Made by a program: the position numbers and the translations under genes
Origin: Lachnospiraceae bacterium
GTDB taxonomy: Bacteria; Bacillota; Clostridia; Lachnospirales; Lachnospiraceae
NCBI GenBank assembly: GCA_017483425.1
Contig: JAFUWM010000215.1
Span: 1-10,552, forward strand
Length of the DNA stretch: 10,552 bases
Reading direction: 5' to 3'
Notes under the pieces: model-generated
The model's database searches: none
What the model was told of the DNA's origin: nothing
What the model saw: only the letters and a program-made list of their open reading frames with translations
Part shown: positions 1 to 5,406 of the stretch, in pieces
Numbering within the stretch: the first letter of the stretch is position 1
How the letters are laid out: each line of letters opens with the position of its first letter

Positions 1-287
1 TCCGCCTCGAGGAGCGCTCTGGATATGCCGTGTCTGATAGCTCCGGCCTGTCCGGTATATCCTCCTCCCTGTACGTTTACAAGCACATCAAACTTGTCTG
101 CTGTTCCTGTAGCGACAAGAGGCTGACGTACTATGGTCTTTAATGTCTCAGGTCCGAAGTAATCGTCGATCCCTCTCTTATTGATCGTGATCTCGCCGCT
201 GCCCGGCATAAGGTATACGCGGGCTACCGATTTCTTTCTTCTGCCTGTACCGTAATATCTCTCAGTTGTTTTCTTCTTTGTAGCCAA
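1..287 (-). CDS. rpsI: 30S ribosomal protein S9, 3' end outside the window
   Basis: S9 of the small ribosomal subunit; its C-terminal tail contacts P-site tRNA. Visible are about 95 N-terminal residues of a family usually near 130. They include the hallmark YYGTGRRKKSVARVYL, NKRGIDDYFG, RQPLVAT and the glycine-rich GGGYTGQAGAIRHGISRALLEA. The rest lies beyond base 1. Start choice: an ATG at 293 is only two bases from the GGAGG at 296-300, whereas a TTG at 287 lies eight bases from it. The TTG start gives MATKKKTTERYYGTG, which matches the usual short S9 N-terminus, so TTG is preferred. If ATG is used the protein begins MTLATKKK. The gene follows rplM by a short gap and is almost certainly co-transcribed with it, the near-universal rplM-rpsI pair. 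Identity is certain; the start is moderately sure. Confidence 0.93.
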   Translation of the reverse strand, partial: MATKKKTTERYYGTGRRKKSVARVYLMPGSGEITINKRGIDDYFGPETLKTIVRQPLVATGTADKFDVLVNVQGGGYTGQAGAIRHGISRALLEA

Positions 288-295
288 TGTCATAT

Positions 296-300
296 CCTCC
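296..300 (-). promoter_or_regulatory. rpsI Shine-Dalgarno that decides the start
   Basis: GGAGG lies two bases before an ATG (293) and eight bases before an in-frame TTG (287). Normal spacing favours the TTG, which is why the S9 start is placed there. Confidence 0.6.
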
Positions 301-304
301 TAAA

Positions 305-733
305 TCAGAACTTAAGCTCTTCAGGCTTCTGCGCTGCCTGCTCATGCTCGGGTCCTGCGTATACGAAAAGCTTCTTTGCCATCTGACGTCCGAGAGTTCC
401 CTTGGGAAGCATCCCCTTTACGGCATGCTCAAAAACAAACTCAGGCTTCTTTGCAAGCTTCTCCTTCAAAGGAACCTGCTTGAGTCCTCCGACATAACCG
501 CTGTGTGTAGTATAAAGCTTCTGATCAAGCTTTTTTCCCGTAACCTTGATCTTCGCGGCGTTTACAACTATCACATAGTCGCCCATATCAAGGAAAGGAG
601 TATATGTAGGCTTATTCTTTCCACGGAGTACGCTGGCAACATTTGCAGCAAGTCTGCCGAGAGTCTGTCCCTCTGCATCCACTACATACCATTTTCTCTC
701 TATGGAAGAAGCGCTCGGCATATATGTATCCAT
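305..733 (-). CDS. rplM: 50S ribosomal protein L13
   Basis: L13 is an early-assembling protein of the large subunit. The product is 142 residues, normal for the family. It carries the typical blocks IERKWYVVDAEGQTLGRLA, VLRGKNKPTYTPFLDMGDYV, VVNAAKIKVTGKK, and HAVKGMLPKGTLGRQMAKKLFVYAG, ending in HEQAAQKPEELKF. The ATG at 733 has GGAGG seven bases upstream. A short N-terminal extension (MDTYMPSASS) before the conserved IERKW resembles other Firmicutes L13 proteins. Its TGA is 17 bases before the favoured rpsI start, and the two form an operon with its own promoter (809-838) and a roughly 70-base leader. The Shine-Dalgarno sits in the loop of a predicted small hairpin, so autoregulation at the leader is plausible. 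Confidence 0.98.
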   Translation of the reverse strand: MDTYMPSASSIERKWYVVDAEGQTLGRLAANVASVLRGKNKPTYTPFLDMGDYVIVVNAAKIKVTGKKLDQKLYTTHSGYVGGLKQVPLKEKLAKKPEFVFEHAVKGMLPKGTLGRQMAKKLFVYAGPEHEQAAQKPEELKF

Positions 734-734
734 T

Positions 735-753
735 ATCGATCCTCCAAATCAAT
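735..753 (-). promoter_or_regulatory. Hairpin with the rplM Shine-Dalgarno in its loop
   Basis: On the transcript, AUUGAU and AUCGAU can pair (six pairs, one G-U) around a seven-base loop UUGGAGG, immediately before the rplM ATG. The ribosome site would be displayed in the loop. L13 leaders that control rplM-rpsI are known in Firmicutes, but I cannot confirm that this sequence fits the published consensus. Confidence 0.35.
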
Positions 754-785
754 CCGTCGTTTTCTATGTTTCATGCGCGAACTTG

Positions 786-796
786 GGGCAAAGCCC
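786..796 (-). promoter_or_regulatory. Small GGGC/GCCC hairpin in the rplM leader
   Basis: GGGC-UUU-GCCC forms a compact four-pair hairpin about 10 bases after the expected transcription start of rplM-rpsI. It is not followed by a U-run, so it is not a terminator. It may be part of an L13-type leader structure. Confidence 0.3.
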
Positions 797-808
797 GTGC
801 AAATCAAG

Positions 809-838
809 ATTATAAGTCCGCACAAAGCCCTTTGTCAA
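809..838 (-). promoter_or_regulatory. Sigma-A promoter of rplM-rpsI
   Basis: Perfect boxes TTGACA (838-833) and TATAAT (814-809) are separated by 18 bases. The predicted start is near 802. The -35 box overlaps the TGA stop of the upstream capA-like gene. An inverted repeat, AAAGCC (844-839) with GGCTTT (829-824), brackets most of the -35 box. It could be a weak terminator stem for the upstream gene or an operator; this is inference. Confidence 0.85.
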
Positions 839-2076
839 GGCTTTTTCGATATTACGCCTGTCTCCGAAAGCACGATATTATCGGCACTTCTTGAAATCTG
901 ATCCGAAAGTATCCTTTCAAACTCGCTCTCCCCCTCATGAAGCATGGATGTAAAGCATCCTTTCTGTATGCAGGGAATGAATCTGAGCTCTGTCAATTCT
1001 CCCGCTTCCACCGTGGCCTCAACCATGCAGGAATCCAGGGTTTTGGAATTAAACCAAAAGTTTCCCGTTGAATAAATGACCGGTACATCTCCAATATATT
1101 CAAAGCCCTGCAGGACATGAGGATGCGCCCCTATAATAAGATCCGCGCCGGCTTCGACGTACTTTTCCGCGAGCTCCTTTTGTGACGCTTCATATTCGAA
1201 TACATTTTCGGTTCCCCAATGTACGAAGGCTATTGTAAAGTCCGCATTTTCATCTGCTTCCGCTATCACCTGAAGATATTTTTCGGGATCAAGGGTACGC
1301 AGTACGCCCGGGTCTGTTTCCGTAGCCTCCTTTGTATCAGGAGGAAGCGAGCGCTCTATCTGCGTCGCCGCGGTAAAGGCTATCGTCATGCCGCCGGCTT
1401 CGATATACTGTGGCGTCATGGCCTCCTCTATGTCTTTTCCCGCGCCCACATATTTTATCTCCGCCTCCCTCAGCGTATCCATAGTATCAAGCAGCGCGTC
1501 CGGGCCGTAATCATAAGCGTGGTTATTGGCAAGTCCCACTATATCTACTCCCAGATCATTCAGATAATGCACCGTGGACGGATCCGCCCTGAAAGTAAAT
1601 TTCTTGTTTGCGGCAGGAGTTCCCCTGTCAGAATAAGGAAACTCATTATTGATCATCGTGATATCCGCCTCACGCATGGCACTGACAATATCCCCGTCCA
1701 GTGCCTCGGTGATCTCTCCGCCTCTTTGCGCAAGAGCGTTCATATTAGCGTATCTCTTATCAAAGTTCATATCCCCGGTAAAAAGTATTTTTACCGGCTC
1801 ATACTCTATGACATCCTCAGATACGGTTTCTGGCTCCGGCTCCGGAGGCATTTCCACCTCAACCATCGCCTTTGAGGCTTTCTCCATTACAGGCTCTCCT
1901 GACGGAACTTCTATCGTCTGCTGCTCCCCAGACTCCTGCCGGGAAACCCCGCTCCCTGATGTCAGCCCCGGAATGGGGATATCCTCTATGCCGCAGCCCG
2001 CGCAAAAAAATAAAATATATGCGATTATGACAAAAGCCCCGCCTATCCGGCAGGGCTTAGTGTGCTTATTGATCAT
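835..2076 (-). CDS. CapA/PgsA-family metallophosphatase-like predicted lipoprotein
   Basis: The product (413 residues) belongs to the PGA_cap/CapA family, a calcineurin-like fold linked to poly-gamma-glutamate capsule in Bacillus but also found in many bacteria without that capsule. Family motifs appear in order: GDMNFD (101-106), NNEFP (143-147), LANNHAYDYG (182-191), VHWGTE (285-290), GAHPHV (316-321) and YSTGNF (335-340). A hydrophobic segment (about 13-27) ends at Cys28 in FFCAGC, an atypical lipobox, followed by a Pro/Glu-rich linker to about residue 94. This suggests an extracytoplasmic domain anchored by lipid or by an uncleaved helix. No capB/capC/pgsB-like partners are visible, so a capsule role is unsupported. 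The ATG overlaps the rplA stop (ATGA) and no good Shine-Dalgarno lies just upstream, implying translational coupling to L1. Family call is strong; function is unknown. Confidence 0.9.
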   Translation of the reverse strand: MINKHTKPCRIGGAFVIIAYILFFCAGCGIEDIPIPGLTSGSGVSRQESGEQQTIEVPSGEPVMEKASKAMVEVEMPPEPEPETVSEDVIEYEPVKILFTGDMNFDKRYANMNALAQRGGEITEALDGDIVSAMREADITMINNEFPYSDRGTPAANKKFTFRADPSTVHYLNDLGVDIVGLANNHAYDYGPDALLDTMDTLREAEIKYVGAGKDIEEAMTPQYIEAGGMTIAFTAATQIERSLPPDTKEATETDPGVLRTLDPEKYLQVIAEADENADFTIAFVHWGTENVFEYEASQKELAEKYVEAGADLIIGAHPHVLQGFEYIGDVPVIYSTGNFWFNSKTLDSCMVEATVEAGELTELRFIPCIQKGCFTSMLHEGESEFERILSDQISRSADNIVLSETGVISKKP

Positions 2077-2765
2077 ACAAATCTCTGATTGTTTACCTTT
2101 ACGCCGGGACCCATCGTAGGCGCTATGGATACGCTCTTAAGATACTGTCCTTTCAGCGCTGAAGGCTTAGCCTTTATTACCGCAGACATCAAGGCGTTAA
2201 AGTTTTCTTTAAGCTGCTCATTTGTAAATGAAGCTTTGCCTACCGGTACATGGATAATATTGGCCTTATCAAGCCTGTACTCGACTTTACCAGCCTTTAT
2301 CTCCTTTACGGCATTCGCGACATCCATCGTGACCGTACCTGCCTTGGGGTTCGGCATAAGTCCTTTAGGTCCGAGAACCTTACCGAGACGACCTACCACA
2401 CCCATCATATCGGGCGTAGCGACTACAACGTCAAAATCAAGCCATCCGTCATTCTGGATCTTGGGAATGAGCTCCTCGCCGCCCACATGATCGGCACCGG
2501 CAGCCTGAGCCTCATCAAGCTTCGCGCCTTTCGCGAATACAAGAACCCTGACGCTTCTGCCTGTACCATTGGGAAGCACTACCGCTCCTCTTACCTGCTG
2601 CTCAGCATGTCTGCCATCGCAGCCTGTCCTCAAATGTACTTCTATTGTCTCATCAAACTTTGCCGTAGAGACTTTCTTTACGAGATCGATCGCCTCATCC
2701 GGCTCATAAAGCTTTGCACGGTCGATAAGCTTCGAAGCCTCGACGTATTTCTTTCCATGCTTCAT
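2073..2765 (-). CDS. rplA: 50S ribosomal protein L1
   Basis: L1 forms the mobile L1 stalk at the ribosomal E site and also represses its own mRNA. The product has 230 residues, the usual size. It contains KKYVEASKLIDR near the N-terminus, GTGRSVRVLVFAKG, GRLGKVLGPKGLMPNPKAGT, the conserved VEYRLDKANIIHVPVGKASF, and the C-terminal LKSVSIAPTMGPGVKVN. The ATG at 2765 is chosen because AAGGAGGAG lies a few bases upstream and the protein then starts MKHGKKYVEA. Eleven further codons are open upstream but encode a non-conserved stretch overlapping the rplK end. The gene follows rplK by 13 bases. Its stop overlaps the start of the capA-like gene by four bases, where rplJ would often be found. Confidence 0.97.
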   Translation of the reverse strand: MKHGKKYVEASKLIDRAKLYEPDEAIDLVKKVSTAKFDETIEVHLRTGCDGRHAEQQVRGAVVLPNGTGRSVRVLVFAKGAKLDEAQAAGADHVGGEELIPKIQNDGWLDFDVVVATPDMMGVVGRLGKVLGPKGLMPNPKAGTVTMDVANAVKEIKAGKVEYRLDKANIIHVPVGKASFTNEQLKENFNALMSAVIKAKPSALKGQYLKSVSIAPTMGPGVKVNNQRFV

Positions 2766-2778
2766 ATCAGGCTCCTCC

Positions 2779-3204
2779 TTACTTCTCGACCTCGACACCC
2801 ATGGATCTTGCGGTGCCGGCTATCATGCTCATTGCTGCCTCCAGAGAACCCGCATTCAGATCGGGCATCTTTGTCTCTGCTATCTCCTTGCACTTCTCCT
2901 TTGAAAGAGTGGCGACCTTTTGCTTGTTTGGTACGCCGGATGCCTTCTGGAGATTGCATGCCTTTTTGATAAGGACTGCAGCAGGCGGAGTCTTCGTTAT
3001 AAATGTGAAGCTTCTGTCTGCGTAGACTGTGATCACGACAGGAATAAGGACATCTCCCTTATCTGCTGTCTTTGCGTTGAACTGCTTGGTAAATTCAACG
3101 ATGTTTACGCCGTGCTGACCGAGTGCCGGTCCTACAGGCGGTGCCGGTGTTGCTTTGCCGGCAGGGATCTGAAGTTTGATATAACCTTCTACTTTCTTTG
3201 CCAT
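2779..3204 (-). CDS. rplK: 50S ribosomal protein L11
   Basis: L11 binds 23S rRNA at the GTPase-associated centre and is needed for stringent-response signalling through RelA. At 141 residues it is full length. The N-terminal domain contains KLQIPAGKATPAPPVGPALG and GVNIVEFTKQFNAKT. The C-terminal RNA-binding domain contains FITKTPPAAVLIKKA and ends with the typical AGTARSMGVEVE. The ATG at 3204 has AAGGAGGAG a few bases upstream. The gene lies between nusG (72-base gap) and rplA (13-base gap). The gap to nusG holds a palindrome and a likely L1-binding regulatory element. Confidence 0.98.
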   Translation of the reverse strand: MAKKVEGYIKLQIPAGKATPAPPVGPALGQHGVNIVEFTKQFNAKTADKGDVLIPVVITVYADRSFTFITKTPPAAVLIKKACNLQKASGVPNKQKVATLSKEKCKEIAETKMPDLNAGSLEAAMSMIAGTARSMGVEVEK

Positions 3205-3229
3205 CTGGCTCCTCCTTTATTAAAACATT

Positions 3230-3262
3230 GTGGTGTTTGCGGGCGAGTATCCTCCCTCCCAC
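3230..3262 (-). promoter_or_regulatory. Candidate L1-binding autoregulatory site in the rplK-rplA leader
   Basis: The transcript reads GUGGGAGGG... and closes with ACCAC, so GUGG (3262-3259) pairs with CCAC (3233-3230) around an internal GAG-GAUA-CUC mini-hairpin. The GUGGGAGG start resembles the L1 site of 23S rRNA, which L1-operon mRNAs are known to mimic. It lies 25 bases before the rplK ATG. Assignment rests on pattern memory, not on a covariance search. Confidence 0.5.
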
Positions 3263-3268
3263 GTCTAT

Positions 3269-3296
3269 AAATAAACTTAATGCATTAAGTTTATTT
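3269..3296. repeat. Perfect 28-base palindrome across the nusG stop codon
   Basis: Bases 3269-3282 are the exact reverse complement of 3283-3296 (arm AAATAAACTTAATG). The palindrome covers the last codons of nusG, its TAA and eight bases beyond. In RNA it would fold as a 12-pair A/U-rich stem with a UGCA loop, with U-rich 3' arms on either strand. It may be an mRNA end/processing site, a weak bidirectional terminator, or a protein-binding site. Confidence 0.85.
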
Positions 3297-3804
3297 CATC
3301 AAATGAGATATCTACAGGCGTTTCTCTTCCAAAGAGCTCTACCATGAGCGTAGCTGTACGCTTGTTCATGTCCATCTTCGCGATAGGTCCTGTAGTTTCT
3401 CTCCAAGGCCCTGCGACAACTCTTACCATGTCGCCCTCCTTGAAGTTTACGGTCATATTCTCGACATGGATGCCCAGAGGCTTCATCTCTTCCTCCGAGA
3501 GCGGCACCGGCTTACTTCCCGGTCCCACAAATCCTGTGACTCCTCTGGTATTTCTGACTACATACCATGTATCATCATCCATTATCATATTTACGAGTAC
3601 ATAACCCGGAAACAGCTTTTTCTCCGCTTCCTTGCGCTGACCGTTATCCTTTACTTCTATAACCGTCTGCGTAGGCACACGCACCTCGATGATCTTGTCC
3701 TGCAGGTGCCTGTTCTCTATAGCCATCTCTATGCTGGATTTTACTTTATTCTCATACCCGGAATATGTATGAGCAACATACCAGCGTGGTTCATTATCAG
3801 CCAT
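3277..3804 (-). CDS. nusG: Transcription termination/antitermination factor NusG
   Basis: NusG binds RNA polymerase and modulates pausing and elongation, and links to Rho or ribosomes through its KOW domain. The 175-residue product has the NGN domain (about 6-110) with RWYVAHTYSGYENKV, a central KKLFPGYVLVNM and WYVVRNTRGVTGFVG. The KOW domain (about 120-171) contains FKEGDMVRVVAGPW and VELFGRETPVDISFDEI. In KOW the usual GPF reads GPW, a conservative change. The ATG at 3804 has GGGGAA just upstream, 14 bases after the secE stop. The gene sits in the common secE-nusG-rplK order. Its 3' end is built into a perfect 28-base palindrome. Confidence 0.97.
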   Translation of the reverse strand: MADNEPRWYVAHTYSGYENKVKSSIEMAIENRHLQDKIIEVRVPTQTVIEVKDNGQRKEAEKKLFPGYVLVNMIMDDDTWYVVRNTRGVTGFVGPGSKPVPLSEEEMKPLGIHVENMTVNFKEGDMVRVVAGPWRETTGPIAKMDMNKRTATLMVELFGRETPVDISFDEINLMH

Positions 3805-3818
3805 ATCTGTTCCCCGCT

Positions 3819-4028
3819 TTACCTGATCACAAAATTAATGCCATATTGCAGGCCTCTGTCTATGACGGCAATGAGCGCGGCAGTGATGACCGTTATCGTC
3901 ACAACTGCGATCGACTGCTTTGTAAGCGTCTCTGTAGTAGGCCATATTATCTTTGAAAATTCAGCCTTCACACCTTTCCAGAAAGATGTAGCTTTACTCT
4001 CGGCACCCGTCTTTTTTATCTCTTCCAT
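3819..4028 (-). CDS. secE: Preprotein translocase subunit SecE
   Basis: SecE is the essential small clamp of the SecYEG membrane channel. The product is 69 residues, the single-helix Gram-positive form. The amphipathic cytoplasmic helix contains SFWKGVKAEFSKIIWPT, with the family's (K/R)-W-P-(T/S) turn. It is followed by one membrane segment from about residue 40 to 60 (IAVVTITVITAALIAVID). The ATG at 4028 is chosen over an in-frame TTG at 4043, because GGAGGG (4041-4036) sits seven bases before the ATG and would lie inside the coding region if the TTG were used. It follows rpmG by 23 bases and precedes nusG by 14 bases. Confidence 0.95.
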   Translation of the reverse strand: MEEIKKTGAESKATSFWKGVKAEFSKIIWPTTETLTKQSIAVVTITVITAALIAVIDRGLQYGINFVIR

Positions 4029-4035
4029 TGAAATG

Positions 4036-4041
4036 CCCTCC
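4036..4041 (-). promoter_or_regulatory. secE Shine-Dalgarno that decides the start
   Basis: GGAGGG, seven bases before the ATG at 4028. It falls downstream of the alternative TTG at 4043, which therefore is unlikely to be used. Confidence 0.8.
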
Positions 4042-4051
4042 AAATAAAAGC

Positions 4052-4201
4052 TTACTTAGTTTCCTTATGAATAGTATGCTTCCTGCAGAACCTGCAATAT
4101 TTTTTGATCTCCATCCTGTCGGGATGTGTTTTCTTATCCTTTGTGGTGTCGTAATTACGGTTCTTGCACTCAGTGCATGCAAGTGTGATCCTGGTACGCA
4201 T
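4052..4201 (-). CDS. rpmG: 50S ribosomal protein L33, zinc-binding form
   Basis: L33 is a small protein of the large subunit near the E site. The 49-residue product has the two CxxC pairs of the zinc-ribbon (C+) form: Cys9/Cys12 in LACTECKNRNY and Cys36/Cys39 in KKYCRFCRKH. Many bacteria carry a second, cysteine-free copy used under zinc limitation; none is visible here. The ATG at 4201 has GGAGG about eight bases upstream; an upstream in-frame extension is not family-like and is rejected. It is the first gene of the rpmG-secE-nusG-rplK-rplA transcript, about 60 bases downstream of a strong promoter, with a terminator-like hairpin in between. Confidence 0.97.
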   Translation of the reverse strand: MRTRITLACTECKNRNYDTTKDKKTHPDRMEIKKYCRFCRKHTIHKETK

Positions 4202-4229
4202 GGTTATTTCCTCCAAAAATGTTGTCACC

Positions 4230-4249
4230 AAAAAAAGGACTTTCGTCCT
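4230..4249 (-). terminator. GNRA hairpin plus T-run in the rpmG leader
   Basis: AGGAC-GAAA-GUCCU (4249-4236) is followed by a run of seven T (4236-4230). It lies between the rpmG promoter and the rpmG ATG, only a few bases after the predicted transcription start. It has the shape of an intrinsic terminator and could end read-through from glf upstream. Because RNA from the rpmG promoter also contains it, it may instead act as a stabilising 5' hairpin or attenuator. Confidence 0.6.
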
Positions 4250-4260
4250 CAAGCCATAAG

Positions 4261-4289
4261 ACTATACCACGTAGCCAAAAACTTGTCAA
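4261..4289 (-). promoter_or_regulatory. Sigma-A promoter of the rpmG-secE-nusG-rplK-rplA transcript
   Basis: TTGACA (4289-4284), 17-base spacer and TATAGT (4266-4261): a near-consensus strong promoter, just past the glf stop codon. The predicted start is near 4254. It probably drives everything down to the capA-like gene, since no other promoter or terminator is obvious in the short gaps. Confidence 0.88.
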
Positions 4290-4293
4290 CAGT

Positions 4294-5394
4294 TTAGTTT
4301 ATGACTTCCAGAGCTTTCGCGATGACCTGATCCATATCATAGTATTTATATTCACCGAGGCGGCCGCCAAAGATTACTTTCTTTTCCTTGTCCGCAAGCT
4401 CTTTGTACCGTTTATACAACGCGCTGTTTTTCTCATCATTTACCGGATAGTAAGGCTCATCCCCGGGATGCCATTCCGAGCTGTACTCTCTTGAAATCAC
4501 GGTCTTTTGCAGATCATTCCCCTGCTCGTCCTTTCCGAATTCAAACCATTTATGCTCTATTATCCTTGTCCACGGAGTCTCTCTGTCTGTGTAATTCACG
4601 GCAGCATTTCCCTGGTAATTCGGTATATCAAGCAGCTCATTTTCAAAGCGAACCGACCGGTATTCAAGATTTCCCAGGCTGTAATCAAAAAACGCGTCTA
4701 TCGCTCCGGTATATATGATCTTTTCCGCTTTCTTATCATACTGCGCCTTATTTTCAAGGTAATCCGATCCCAGCTCCACTTCTATACCGGACAGCATGTT
4801 TTCCACAAGCTTCGTATATCCGCCGACAGGTATACCCTGATACAGCGCATTGAAGTAATTATTATCATAAGTAAAACGGACGGGCAGCCGCTTTATGATA
4901 AACGCAGGAAGCTCCTTGCAGTCCCTGCCCCACTGCTTTTCGGTATAGCCCTTTATAAGCTTTTCGTATATATCCCTTCCCACAAGGGAAATCGCTTGCT
5001 CTTCAAGGTTTTCAGGCTCATGGGTTATCTCCTTTTTCTGCTCCTCGATCTTAGCTCTTGCCTCCTCCGGAGTCACGACACCCCACATCCTGTTAAAAGT
5101 GTACATATTAAAAGGAAGGGAATACAGTTCACCTTTGTAATTTGCTACGGGAGAGTTGGTAAAGCGGTTGAAAACGGCAAATCTGTTTACGTATTCCCAG
5201 ACTGCCCTGTCATTTGTATGGAATATGTGCGCTCCGTACTTATGCACGTTTATACCCTCTGTCTTCTCGGTATAAACGTTTCCGGCAATATGATCTCTCC
5301 TGTCGATCACGAGCACCTTTTTCCCTGAATCAGTAAGCTCCCTCGCTGTCACTGCTCCGAAAAGCCCTGCTCCCACTATCAGATAGTCGTACAT
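4294..5394 (-). CDS. glf: UDP-galactopyranose mutase
   Basis: This flavoenzyme interconverts UDP-galactopyranose and UDP-galactofuranose, supplying Galf for surface glycans in the cytoplasm. The 366-residue product is full length. It opens with the FAD-binding Rossmann loop VGAGLFGAV (7-15). Other family blocks are GAHIFHT, RLPVRFTYDNNYFN, QGIPVGGYTKL, YTGAIDAFFDY, LEYRSVRFE, GNAAVNYTD, PWTRIIEHKWFE, PYYPVND and the C-terminal FAD-site FGGRLGEYKYYDMDQ. The ATG at 5394 has GAGGGGAG just upstream, 12 bases after the stop of the membrane polymerase/ligase gene, so the two are co-transcribed. The pairing with an O-antigen-type membrane protein implies a Galf-containing polysaccharide or glycoconjugate. 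No glycosyltransferase gene is visible in the window. Confidence 0.97.
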   Translation of the reverse strand: MYDYLIVGAGLFGAVTARELTDSGKKVLVIDRRDHIAGNVYTEKTEGINVHKYGAHIFHTNDRAVWEYVNRFAVFNRFTNSPVANYKGELYSLPFNMYTFNRMWGVVTPEEARAKIEEQKKEITHEPENLEEQAISLVGRDIYEKLIKGYTEKQWGRDCKELPAFIIKRLPVRFTYDNNYFNALYQGIPVGGYTKLVENMLSGIEVELGSDYLENKAQYDKKAEKIIYTGAIDAFFDYSLGNLEYRSVRFENELLDIPNYQGNAAVNYTDRETPWTRIIEHKWFEFGKDEQGNDLQKTVISREYSSEWHPGDEPYYPVNDEKNSALYKRYKELADKEKKVIFGGRLGEYKYYDMDQVIAKALEVIN

Positions 5395-5406
5395 GTGAAT
5401 CTCCCC

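Noticed and set aside
287..901. 204-residue open frame on the plus strand
   Set aside because: It lies antisense to rplM and the end of the capA-like gene, and the translation shows no recognisable domain.
835..2076. Poly-gamma-glutamate capsule operon
   Set aside because: Only a CapA-family protein is present; no CapB/PgsB ligase or CapC/PgsC partner is visible, and the family occurs widely outside capsule loci.
2766..2798. Eleven-residue N-terminal extension of L1
   Set aside because: It overlaps the rplK end and is not family-like; AAGGAGGAG lies just upstream of the ATG at 2765.
2250..2969. 239-residue plus-strand open frame across rplA and rplK
   Set aside because: Antisense to two ribosomal protein genes and to their junction; no ribosome site or family features.
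4029..4043. Upstream TTG start for secE (five extra residues)
   Set aside because: It would put the only good Shine-Dalgarno inside the coding region; the ATG at 4028 is well spaced.
4507..5328. 273-residue open frame on the plus strand
   Set aside because: Fully antisense to glf, which has unmistakable motifs throughout; the plus frame looks like a codon-bias shadow.
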